DNA of 64,000 nt from Clostridiales bacterium UBA2432. Its GTDB lineage: Bacteria > Bacillota > Clostridia > Lachnospirales > Vallitaleaceae. The position numbers were made by a program, and so were the translations under genes. Position 1 is the first letter of the stretch. The number at the start of each line of letters is the position of its first letter. Location of the stretch: assembly GCA_002342805.1 (NCBI GenBank), contig DDQW01000068.1, positions 62,001 to 126,000 on the forward strand, written 5' to 3'. This document shows, one piece after another, positions 36,941-46,120 of this stretch. The notes under the pieces are model-generated. The model was not told the origin of the DNA, did not search any database, and was given only the letters and a program-made list of their open reading frames with translations.

Positions 36941-37882
36941 ATGGAACAAATAATAACAGCTATTTTAGTTGTTTTACCCGTTTTTATAACAATAACCATA
37001 GGCGTTATTTTACGTCAAAAAAATTGGGTTAATGAAGAATTTATTCATATGTCTATGAAAATTGTGTTTAATATTTGCTTGCCGAGTATGTTGTTTTTAC
37101 AAGTAAGTAAGGCGGATACAAGTATTCTATTTAGTATAGATTCTTTAAAATTTGCAGGGTATTCTGCTTTAGCTACAGTGATAATCTACTATATATCTCA
37201 AGGACTGTCTAAAAAATTTATTCAGAAAGTTGATAGTAGAGGAACTTTTATACAGGGAAGCTTTCGAAGTAACTACATGATTATGGGATATGCAATTTTA
37301 TATAATCTTTTTGGTGATCAGATTATTGAAAGAATGGCATTACTTTTTATTGTTATTATTCCGCTGTATAACATATTAGCTATTTCTGCATTGACAAAAA
37401 GACAATCTAATTCTATGGTAAAGCACATATTTAATATGCTATGTAAATTTGCGAAAAACCCCTTGATAATAGGAATATTTTTCGGTTTTGTAGCTGCATA
37501 TTTTCGTCTTAGCATTCCGGGAGTGGTTGAACAAACATTGTCGAGTCTGGCTACTGTTTCAACGCCATTAGGGCTTATAGGTATTGGGGCTTATATGAAT
37601 TTCAGTGAAATGAGTACAGTAATAGATAGCACAAAAGCAGCCTTTCTTAAATTGATTGTATATCCTTTCTTAGTCGTTTCTATTGGGATTGTTCTAGGTT
37701 TTGATTATATTGATAGAATTATTTTATTTGTACTTTTTGGTTCCCCTACAGCAATCAGTAGTTTTATAATGGCAACTGCATTAGGTGGTGACCCGAAACT
37801 TGCAGCCAATATTGTTATAATCAGTACAGCATTATCTTTAATTACTTTTGTCGTTGGTTTATCAGTGTTAAGTATGATTTAA
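36941..37882 (+). CDS. AEC-family transporter
   Basis: A 313-residue membrane protein of the auxin efflux carrier family (PF03547), with ten hydrophobic segments in two groups of five. Landmarks are the N-terminal GVILRQKNWVNEEF, NICLPSMLF near residue 46 and, in the second half, NPLIIGIFFGF and LASLATVSTPLGLIGIGA-like residues near 205. Bacterial members move malate, malonate or other carboxylates. ATG 36941 has AAGAGGAG before it. In this operon it may export an organic acid end product or help carboxylate balance. Two exporters in a row within a catabolic operon are noteworthy. Confidence 0.85.
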   Translation: MEQIITAILVVLPVFITITIGVILRQKNWVNEEFIHMSMKIVFNICLPSMLFLQVSKADTSILFSIDSLKFAGYSALATVIIYYISQGLSKKFIQKVDSRGTFIQGSFRSNYMIMGYAILYNLFGDQIIERMALLFIVIIPLYNILAISALTKRQSNSMVKHIFNMLCKFAKNPLIIGIFFGFVAAYFRLSIPGVVEQTLSSLATVSTPLGLIGIGAYMNFSEMSTVIDSTKAAFLKLIVYPFLVVSIGIVLGFDYIDRIILFVLFGSPTAISSFIMATALGGDPKLAANIVIISTALSLITFVVGLSVLSMI

Positions 37883-37893
37883 AAGGAGTATAT

Positions 37894-39954
37894 ATGAAAT
37901 TATTATTAAAAAAGAATCTAGAGAATTTAAAGGAAGATATTAGAGAAGAAAAAAGCGAACATTTTTCGAGATTATTAGAACAATGCAAATGGTATTCAGA
38001 GCAAAAATTAAGCAAAGAACATCCACCAACAAGTATTACCTATATTGGAATGGGTGCAGCAAATCTATCACTTGCTTATCTTCTTACTGGCCAAAAACAA
38101 TATTTTGAAGAAGCTAAGCGATGGATATTTACAGCAGTTAATTATGATGTTTGGGGCTATGGTTTTTTAGTAGATGTGGATTTAAGTGCATCTTGGTTAC
38201 TATACGGGTTAGGACTTAGTTACAGCTGGTTAAAAGATGAATTAGAAGAAAAGGAACGAAAGATTTTCCTTGATAAATTGATTTTGCAAGGAACTAAAAT
38301 CTTTGAATATGGACAAAAAAATAAAGGCAATTGCTGGTCAACAGATTACTGGCAGAATCATAACTGGATTAATTATAGTGGATTGTTAACAACAGCTTAT
38401 GCCATCAAGGATGAATATAACGAAGCAAATATTTGGATCAAAGAAATAGTGGATAATTTTACTTATGTTATGGATGTTATGCCAAAAGACGGTTCTAATT
38501 ATGAAGGGACTGGTTATTGGAGATACGCAATAAACTTTTTCTTGGTAGTAGCAGAATTAATTCGTGAGCATGAAAAAATTGACTTGTTTCAAAGCGATTT
38601 TCTAAAAAAAACATTTTGGTTTAAGTTATATCAAACAGCACCAAATATGGAAGAAAATATTAATTTCGCAGATGTACATGATACACGTAGTTCTCATTCA
38701 ATAGCTGCCTATTACAAATTGGCAGCTGAATATGACAATGAATATGCACAGTGGATGGGGGAAGAAGTGCGAACTAAATTTCTCTTTAGAGAAGCATATC
38801 AAAGTAAAATATTCCCGGGAATTATGCCTGAAGCCTTTATGGAATTAATATGGTATAATCCGAAAATCAAAACCAAAGCACCAAATGATTTGCCATTAAG
38901 TAGATTCTGGCCTGATTTAGGGTTAACGGTTATACGAAGTGGTTGGGATAGAGACGCTATTCATTTTTCTTTTAAATCCAGCGCACCAGGAGGAAATATT
39001 CAATGGCAGGAGTCTTGGAAGTTAGATAAAGCCAATAATTGGAGAACAAGAAGTTTAACCCACTATCATGTAGACTTTAATAATTTCATATTAAAAGCTT
39101 TTGACTCGTCATTAGCAATAGATGAAGGGTTCCATAGAACCAGTAGAGCAAAGGTTCACAGTCTTATTACAGTGGATGGACTAGGATGTCTTGGAGAAGA
39201 AATTTGGAATGAAGGATCATTGTCCGACCCAGATTTATTTGACTTAAACAGCAAGGGGATATTTAATGTTTGGCGAGACGTACCTGAAGATGCAATTGCT
39301 ACTATTGAGCATTATTCGAATGAAAATGGATATACATATGTTGTAGGAGAATCAAGCAAGTTATACTATAGAGAAGCAAATTTAAAGCGAAATGCTAGAA
39401 ATGTTCTTTATAGTGAAAAAGGATACTTTATTATTTTTGATGAGTTAGAAAGTACAGATTCTCATACTTATACTTGGCATATGCAATCTGAACAATTTGC
39501 AGATGAGATTCGAAAGAATGATTTTGAAATTGTAAATGGCAAGGGTGCACTTAATATTTATTCGAATGCAACTACACCAATTACTTTTTCATCTGAGGAA
39601 ACGGTCTTACATGAAATCATGACTCCTCAACGACCAACAGATGTAAGGGAAATAGTTTTAAAAACTATATTATTGGAAAATAATGAAAAAGTCAAGGACA
39701 TGGTATATGTAAACGTTCTTGCTCCAAGAAGTACTTTTGAAGAAGAGTTTATCAAGGTTAAAAAGATTAATATTGGTACACTTGTAGGAGTTGAAATTAC
39801 AGGAGATGACTTTGAAGAAATCTTTTTATTTTCGCAAGAAGGAAAACTTACATATAAAGATATTGATGCAAAAGGTAAATGGCTATCTGTTGTTAAAGAG
39901 AATGGAAAAGTAGTAAAGAAAATCGCTTATAATAATGGTGAATTAACGTATTAG
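37894..39954 (+). CDS. Heparinase II/III-family polysaccharide lyase, paralogue
   Basis: A 686-residue paralogue of the lyase at 23210, similar along its length. The toroid part carries DYWQNHNWIN with the catalytic Asn-His pair (His156), and the beta-domain has HYHVDFNNF with His390, His392 and Asp394. The LVDVDLSASWLLYGLGLSY segment matches the same place in the first lyase. It is about 40 residues longer at the C-terminus. No signal peptide. It is the last gene of the long operon and is followed by a strong terminator. The two paralogues probably cleave related linkages that differ in sulfation or uronate type; inferred. Confidence 0.9.
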   Translation: MKLLLKKNLENLKEDIREEKSEHFSRLLEQCKWYSEQKLSKEHPPTSITYIGMGAANLSLAYLLTGQKQYFEEAKRWIFTAVNYDVWGYGFLVDVDLSASWLLYGLGLSYSWLKDELEEKERKIFLDKLILQGTKIFEYGQKNKGNCWSTDYWQNHNWINYSGLLTTAYAIKDEYNEANIWIKEIVDNFTYVMDVMPKDGSNYEGTGYWRYAINFFLVVAELIREHEKIDLFQSDFLKKTFWFKLYQTAPNMEENINFADVHDTRSSHSIAAYYKLAAEYDNEYAQWMGEEVRTKFLFREAYQSKIFPGIMPEAFMELIWYNPKIKTKAPNDLPLSRFWPDLGLTVIRSGWDRDAIHFSFKSSAPGGNIQWQESWKLDKANNWRTRSLTHYHVDFNNFILKAFDSSLAIDEGFHRTSRAKVHSLITVDGLGCLGEEIWNEGSLSDPDLFDLNSKGIFNVWRDVPEDAIATIEHYSNENGYTYVVGESSKLYYREANLKRNARNVLYSEKGYFIIFDELESTDSHTYTWHMQSEQFADEIRKNDFEIVNGKGALNIYSNATTPITFSSEETVLHEIMTPQRPTDVREIVLKTILLENNEKVKDMVYVNVLAPRSTFEEEFIKVKKINIGTLVGVEITGDDFEEIFLFSQEGKLTYKDIDAKGKWLSVVKENGKVVKKIAYNNGELTY

Positions 39955-40012
39955 TCATCGACGAGTTCTGCTTAAGCTGGACCAATGGAATTATATTTTG
40001 GTGAACATCAAG

Positions 40013-40048
40013 GCACAATCCCTAAATTTTAAGGGGTTGTGCTTTTTT
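40013..40048 (+). terminator. Intrinsic terminator ending the lyase operon
   Basis: GCACAATCCCT pairs with AGGGGTTGTGC around an AT-rich loop, followed by TTTTTT at 40043-40048. It closes the operon that starts at 23210. Confidence 0.88.
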
Positions 40049-40204
40049 GGTTTGATAGGATAGTTATACCTTTCTACCAAAGGCATATTAATAATAAATA
40101 TAAAAATATGTTACACTAATCTGTATTTATTCTACGATAGGCTTTGCTAAATCATATATAATAATAGGTAAGATATTAAAAAACCATTACAAGGAAAGGA
40201 AACC

Positions 40205-40990
40205 ATGATGAAAATTGCGCTAACAGATCGATTGGGAAATTTAATTGAGCAAGAAACAGGTGAGAACGAGGTGACGCTTGTAGTTAATAGAGAATATGGC
40301 TTTGAAGATATTCTCGTTTTTGAAACAAAAGCGAACAGTTTTGTAGAAATAGATATAGACCCAACCTTTAATTCCACTATTATATATACCCCAAATGGCC
40401 GAATTGTTTATCAGATTCCAGAAGGGCCTAAAAGAAAAGCCTATCATCCGGAAGCATTTACAGGGAGGCAACATCGAATTATGATGAAGTCAGTAGAAGA
40501 AAAAAGCTTAGAAAATCGGAGAAATTTAGCCCTAAATGCTCTAGATAAACGTTGGGATACTGGTTATTATCCTCACGCATCGGCAAATGTGGTAACAAGA
40601 GATGAGCCTTGGTTTGAAGCCAAAAATGCAATTGATGGTCATCTAAACAGAGATGGTCATGGGGCTTGGCCCTATCAGTCATGGGGTGGAGGACTAAGAG
40701 ATGATCTTGAATTTACATTGGATTTTGGAAGAAAGGTTTGTATTGATGAAATAGTGATTTATTTACGTGCAGACTATATGAATAATCATGATATAAATTG
40801 GGAATCGGCAACGATTGATTTTTCGGACGGAAGTCATTTACCAATAACGATGATAAAATCAGAAGATGGTCAAAGCTTTACCTTTCAAGAAAAAAAAGTG
40901 AATTGGATAAAGTTAAAAAATCTTAAGAGAGAAGTATCAGCTGCTTTTTCTGCTTTAACACAAATAGAAGTTTATGGAGTTGAGGGATGA
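40205..40990 (+). CDS. Discoidin-like (F5/8 type C) domain protein, 261 aa
   Basis: ATG 40205 follows AAGGAAAGG. The N-terminal 90 residues look beta-rich; residues about 100-260 read as a discoidin-type beta-sandwich (NAIDGHLNRDGHGAWPYQSW, then LEFTLDFGRKVCIDEIVIYLR and a C-terminal LTQIEVYG). Such domains bind sugars. No signal peptide or catalytic residues are evident, so it is cytoplasmic. The gene overlaps the GH52 gene by 4 bp (ATGA), so the two proteins are made together; it may present substrate to that enzyme. Homologues with this N-terminal extension are uncharacterised as far as I know. Confidence 0.75.
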   Translation: MMKIALTDRLGNLIEQETGENEVTLVVNREYGFEDILVFETKANSFVEIDIDPTFNSTIIYTPNGRIVYQIPEGPKRKAYHPEAFTGRQHRIMMKSVEEKSLENRRNLALNALDKRWDTGYYPHASANVVTRDEPWFEAKNAIDGHLNRDGHGAWPYQSWGGGLRDDLEFTLDFGRKVCIDEIVIYLRADYMNNHDINWESATIDFSDGSHLPITMIKSEDGQSFTFQEKKVNWIKLKNLKREVSAAFSALTQIEVYGVEG

Positions 40991-43092
40991 AAAAAAATAC
41001 GATATTTTATAACGCACATCATTCACCAATTGGATCTTTTGCAAGCTTTACATTAGGATATAAAGGAAGAAACGGTGGTTTTGGATTAGAATTAGATAAA
41101 CCGGCAGATCAAGATATATATATTGGGCTTGAATCGACAGACCATAGTTCTTATGAAACATTGCCCTTTTACGAAGGCATTGAAGACGAGTCCGCTAGGT
41201 ATGATATGGATGGTGATGCGATACGAAAAGATATACGGTTAAAAAATTTTGAAGATAGTGCGATAGAGCGAGAATTTCAATTAGGGACAGATACTTGGAA
41301 AGCAGGCGATTTAACCTTTAGCATTTATTCGCCTGTAAGAGCTCTACCTGACCCGGAGGGCGGGAATGAAACAGACTTTATCCAGTCCATTATTCCTGCA
41401 ATATATATAGATATTACAGTCGACAATACTAAACACGCAAAAAAAAGACAAGCATTTTTTGGTTTTAGTGCAGGTGATTCAATTGCAGAATTTAGAAATT
41501 TTAATGAGGTTTCTCAGGGTAGATATACAGGCGTTGGACAAGGCAGACAAATGGCTCTATTAACCAAAGCTGATAATGTCTTAGCGGCCAATGATTTTAC
41601 CATTGAAAAACTTTTGACAGAAACGAGAAAAGAAAACTATACTTTTGGTCTAGGTAATGTATCAGCTATGATTATGGACATTATGCCGGGGGAAAAAAAG
41701 ACCTTTAAATTTGTCGCATGTTTTTATCGAGATGGTTATGTGACAACAGCTCTCGATACAAAATATTATTATCGAAAGTACTTTTCAAACATAGAAGCTG
41801 TAGGAGAATATGCGCTTGAAAACTATGATCTATTAAGACAAGAATGTCAAAATGCAAATAAGCTTATTCAAGGTGAACATTTATCGGACGACCAAAAGTT
41901 TATGATGATACATTCCATCAGAAGCTATTATGGCAGTACGGAATTTCTTGAACTAGAAGGGCAACCTTTTTGGATCGTCAACGAAGGTGAGTATCGTATG
42001 ATGAATACATTTGACTTGATGGTAGATCAATTATTTTTTGAAATAAAAATGAATCCTTGGACCGTAAAAAACGAATTGAATATGTTTGTTAAACGTTATA
42101 GTTATGTGGATAAAGTGAATTTTCCGGGAGATAGTGAACTTTATGAAGGTGGCATTAGCTTTACTCATGATATGGGGGTTGGCAACAGTTTGTCACGACC
42201 TGGCTATTCTGCCTATGAGCGCTTTGGATTAACAAGCTGTTTTTCCCATATGACCCATGAACAGTTGGTTAATTGGGTCTGTTGTGCAAGTGTTTATGTA
42301 GAACAAACAAATGATGTACAATGGTTGAAAAAACAGAGTCAAGTTTTCATCGATTGCCTTAAAAGTATGATAAACCGTGATCATCCACAAGCAAAAAATA
42401 GAAATGGTATTATGAGTCTAGATAGTAGCCGGGTTATGGGCGGATCAGAGATAACGACTTATGATAGCCTAGACGAGTCTCTTGGACAAGCGAGAGGCAA
42501 CGTGTACCTTGCAACAAAATCTTGGGCGGCCTATGTAGCCTTAGAAAAAATATTGATCGAGCTACAAGAGCTAAAATATGCAGAACAGGCAAAAAATCAA
42601 GCCATTCTTTGTGCTAATACCATTGCAAAAAATATGACCGAAGAAGGATATATACCGGCAATATTTGAAGAAGGGAATAGATCAAGAATTATTCCGGCTA
42701 TTGAAGGTTTGGTTTTTCCTCTATATACAGGAACACCAAAAGCTCTTGACCCTGAAGGCCAATATGGACCCATGATACAGGCGTTGCAAAAGCATCTTCA
42801 TACAGTTCTTGTTGAAGGGACTTGTTTGTTTGCAGATGGTGGATGGAAATTATCATCGACAAGTGATAATTCTTGGCTGAGTAAAATATATTTATGTCAA
42901 TTTGTGGCTCGAAAAGTGTTGAAATTAGAATGGAATGAACTCGCAAGACGAGCAGATAAAGCTCATGTGAGATGGCTTTTACATCCAAAAGAGAGTTATC
43001 ATTGCTGGAGTGACCAGATGATGTCAGGCCTTGCAGTTGGAAGCAAATATTATCCTAGAGGTGTTACAAGCATTCTTTGGTTGGATGAATAG
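40987..43092 (+). CDS. GH52 beta-xylosidase
   Basis: A 701-residue enzyme closely resembling Geobacillus XynB2 over its full length, from NAHHSPIGSFASFTLG at the N-terminus to KYYPRGVTSILWL at the C-terminus. The nucleophile region is VNEGEYRMMNTFDL with Glu335, and the acid/base region EITTYDSLD with Asp near residue 493. GH52 enzymes release xylose from the non-reducing end of xylo-oligosaccharides with retention. It has no signal peptide, so it works inside the cell. Its presence shows that the imported glycan carries beta-xylose, which fits ulvan or a xylose-bearing uronan better than plain glycosaminoglycans. Coupled by 4-bp overlap to the discoidin-like gene. Confidence 0.95.
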   Translation: MKKNTIFYNAHHSPIGSFASFTLGYKGRNGGFGLELDKPADQDIYIGLESTDHSSYETLPFYEGIEDESARYDMDGDAIRKDIRLKNFEDSAIEREFQLGTDTWKAGDLTFSIYSPVRALPDPEGGNETDFIQSIIPAIYIDITVDNTKHAKKRQAFFGFSAGDSIAEFRNFNEVSQGRYTGVGQGRQMALLTKADNVLAANDFTIEKLLTETRKENYTFGLGNVSAMIMDIMPGEKKTFKFVACFYRDGYVTTALDTKYYYRKYFSNIEAVGEYALENYDLLRQECQNANKLIQGEHLSDDQKFMMIHSIRSYYGSTEFLELEGQPFWIVNEGEYRMMNTFDLMVDQLFFEIKMNPWTVKNELNMFVKRYSYVDKVNFPGDSELYEGGISFTHDMGVGNSLSRPGYSAYERFGLTSCFSHMTHEQLVNWVCCASVYVEQTNDVQWLKKQSQVFIDCLKSMINRDHPQAKNRNGIMSLDSSRVMGGSEITTYDSLDESLGQARGNVYLATKSWAAYVALEKILIELQELKYAEQAKNQAILCANTIAKNMTEEGYIPAIFEEGNRSRIIPAIEGLVFPLYTGTPKALDPEGQYGPMIQALQKHLHTVLVEGTCLFADGGWKLSSTSDNSWLSKIYLCQFVARKVLKLEWNELARRADKAHVRWLLHPKESYHCWSDQMMSGLAVGSKYYPRGVTSILWLDE

Positions 43093-43128
43093 TAAAAATA
43101 AAGATAAATTAAAAAGGAAGGAATTATT

Positions 43129-46043
43129 ATGAGTGAAAAACCGAATATAATATTCGTTTTGACAGATGACCAAGTGGAGACCTTGGCTGGGGTGGGAATC
43201 CAATTGTACGTACACCAAACATTGATAAGCTTGCATCGGAAAGTACACGATTGACGAACTTCCATGTAGGACCTACATGTGCTCCGACACGAGCAGGACT
43301 GATGACAGGTCATTATGCCAATAGCACAGGGGTGTGGCACACTATAGGAGGACGTTCGCTTCTTAGAAAAGATGAATGGACACTTGCATCTGCATTGAAG
43401 GAGAATGGCTATCATACAGGTATATTTGGCAAATGGCATCTTGGTGACACATCACCATATCGCCCTCATGAGCGTGGTTTTGATACAGCAGTTGTTCACG
43501 GTGGCGGAGGAATTAGTCAAACATCTGATTGGTGGGGGAATGACTACTTTGATGATACGTATTTTGTAAACGGTGTCCCAAATAAGTATGAGGGCTATTG
43601 CACAGATGTCTTTTTTGAAGAGGCAAAAAACTTTATAGAGGACAATAAAGAAGAAGCATTTTTTTGTTATATTGCACTGAATGCGCCACATGGTCCATTT
43701 AATGTAGAAGACCGTTATGCAGATACGTATCGTTCTTTAGTTGATGACCAAAGAGCCCGCTTCTATGGAATGATTGAAAACATTGATGAAAATGTAGGTG
43801 GACTACGTACTTGGCTTAAAGAAAAAAATCTTGAGCAAAATACCATTCTTGTTTTTATGACAGATAATGGTTCTGGTGGCGGAGTTACAGTTGATCATAA
43901 TGAGTTTGTCACCAGTGGTTGGAATAATGGCATGCGTGGCAAGAAAGGGTCCCCTTATGATGGTGGACATAGAGTTCCTTTCTTTATTCGTTGGCCAGAA
44001 GGGGGGATAAAAGAAGATGTTGACCTAAATCATTTGACAGCAAATATTGATTTTATGCCTACTTTGCTTGATCTTTGTGATATTCATATTCCAGATAATA
44101 AATCTTTTCATGGGATAAGTCTAAAGTCGCTTCTTTTAGGCCAAGAAGATGAATGGCCTGATCGAGCTATTGTTACAGATTCCCAAAGATTAACACAACC
44201 TGTAAAATGGAGAAAATCTGCAGTCTGTACACAAAAATGGCGATTAATCAATGGAGAAGAATTGTATGATATAAATAAAGACAGAGAACAACGGGATAAT
44301 GTGGTATCCCAACATCCAGAAATCATTGAAGAATTACGAGAAGCTTATGAAGAATGGTGGAAACTTGTATCTCCTAAATTTAATGAGCCCATATCACATG
44401 TTATTGGACCAGTGCCCTCTTATATTACGGGGCATGATTTAGTCACGCCTTCAGCTATTAATGCTTGGAATCAGCAATTAATCCGAGAAGGGTATTTGGC
44501 AACCGGACACTATGAAATATATATAGAAGAGACGGCGCGCTATAGAATACGCCTTTATCGATGGCCCTTAGAACAAAACAGACCAATTACGGCTGGCATT
44601 GAAGGAGAAGATATTGAGTTTTGTAAAGAATATATTCATGAGAAGGACTGGGCTTTATACACAGGAGGTCTTGCCCTTGATATAGGTCATGCAACAATAG
44701 ATATCCAAGAACAACACTTGCAAGCAGAAGTGAATCAAGAGGATATTTACATTGAATTTAATATAGACTTAGAAGAAGGAGAGACCCTGCTTAAACCATT
44801 ATTTGTTTCAAAGAGTGAAGACTATGTTGTATCGCCTTACTTTGTTCATATTGAACAAGTTAATCAAGTAAAAGAAGACTTAAGGCTGACACATGAAGAA
44901 AAAGAATGGGTATTAAGAACAAGAGATAAAATTGTCAAAAAGATGTCGTGGGTGAGTGAGAAATCAAAAAATAAAATTCCCTATACAACAGTGAACGGTG
45001 AACACACAGATCGAAGAGATAATCCCAGTGGCAATGAGGCAGATGGAATTAGTTGGTGGACGAATGGATTTTGGGCAGGAATGATGTGGCAAATGTATCA
45101 TGAAACTAAAGAGGGCAAGTATGCAGATATTGCTAAGATGTCTGAACAATGGTTAGATCAATGTTTTCTCGACTATGAAGGTCTTCATCACGATGTTGGA
45201 TTTATGTGGTTACCTTCAGCAGTAACAAACTATAAAATCACCGGAAATCCTTATTCAAAAACCCGAGGAATGCATGCTGCAAATCTTTTGGCAGGTAGAT
45301 TTAACTTGAACGGGAGATTCATAAGGGCATGGAACGGATTAAAAACGGATGAAACAGATACAAGAGGTTGGGCGATCATCGATTGTATGTTTAATATACC
45401 TATACTTTATTGGGCGTCAGAGGAAAGTGGAGACCCTAGATTTAAACAAATAGCAATGGCCCATGCTGATACAGTAATCAAGAATTTTATTCGCCCCGAT
45501 GGCTCCTCGGAACATATCGTCGAATTTGATCCAAATACCAGTGAAAAATGCAAAGTATATGGGGGGCAAGGTTATACAGTCGGCTCGTCTTGGACAAGAG
45601 GTCAAACATGGGCGCTGTATGGATTTATGATGAGCTATAATCATACCAAAGAACAACGCTATCTAGATACGGCTAAACGAATTGCCCATTATTTTATAGC
45701 AAACATTCCGGAAAGTGGCCTTATTCCTGTTGATTTTCGACAGCCCCAAGAGTGTGAAAGAGAGGATTCTACAGCTGCGGCAATTGGAGCCTGTGGTTTA
45801 CTTGAATTGGCAAAAGCGGTTCCGGAACTTGAACAAAATCTCTATAAAGAAGCAGCGATGAAGATACTTGTAACTCTCGAAGAAAAAAGAGTAGATTGGA
45901 GCGAAAATGAAGATTCGTTGGTGCAAAAATGTAATAATGCATACCATAATTACAAAGAAAACCATGTCTCCATTATTTATGGTGATTATTATTTTATCGA
46001 AGCGGTTTTAAAATTAAAAGGAGATGATTTATATATTTGGTAA
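43129..46043 (+). CDS. Sulfatase-GH88 fusion with a frameshift near the start
   Basis: Two enzymes in one chain. The ATG at 43129 (AAGGAAGG upstream) begins MSEKPNIIFVLTDDQ, the metal-binding strand of type I sulfatases, but the frame breaks at 43174 (one base short modulo 3); the correct frame resumes with GDLGWGGNP and runs to 46043. The FGly motif is CAPTRAGLMTG with Cys at 43278; GKWHLG and MTDNGSG are further active-site parts. From about 44880 a complete GH88 unsaturated glucuronyl hydrolase follows, with catalytic Asp in HHDVGF (45192) and IIDCMFN (45381). Without repair translation would start at ATG 43251 and lack the metal Asp pair. No signal peptide. Confidence 0.88.
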
Positions 46044-46120
46044 AGAGATAAAGATGCCCGATTATATTCTATTGTTACGTATTATTTTCAAATAATTCAT
46101 ATATAGTTAAGGAAAAAAAT

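Noticed and set aside
42698..43439. Minus-strand frames at the GH52/sulfatase junction
   Set aside because: Antisense shadows of the GH52 and sulfatase genes, both supported by catalytic motifs on the plus strand.
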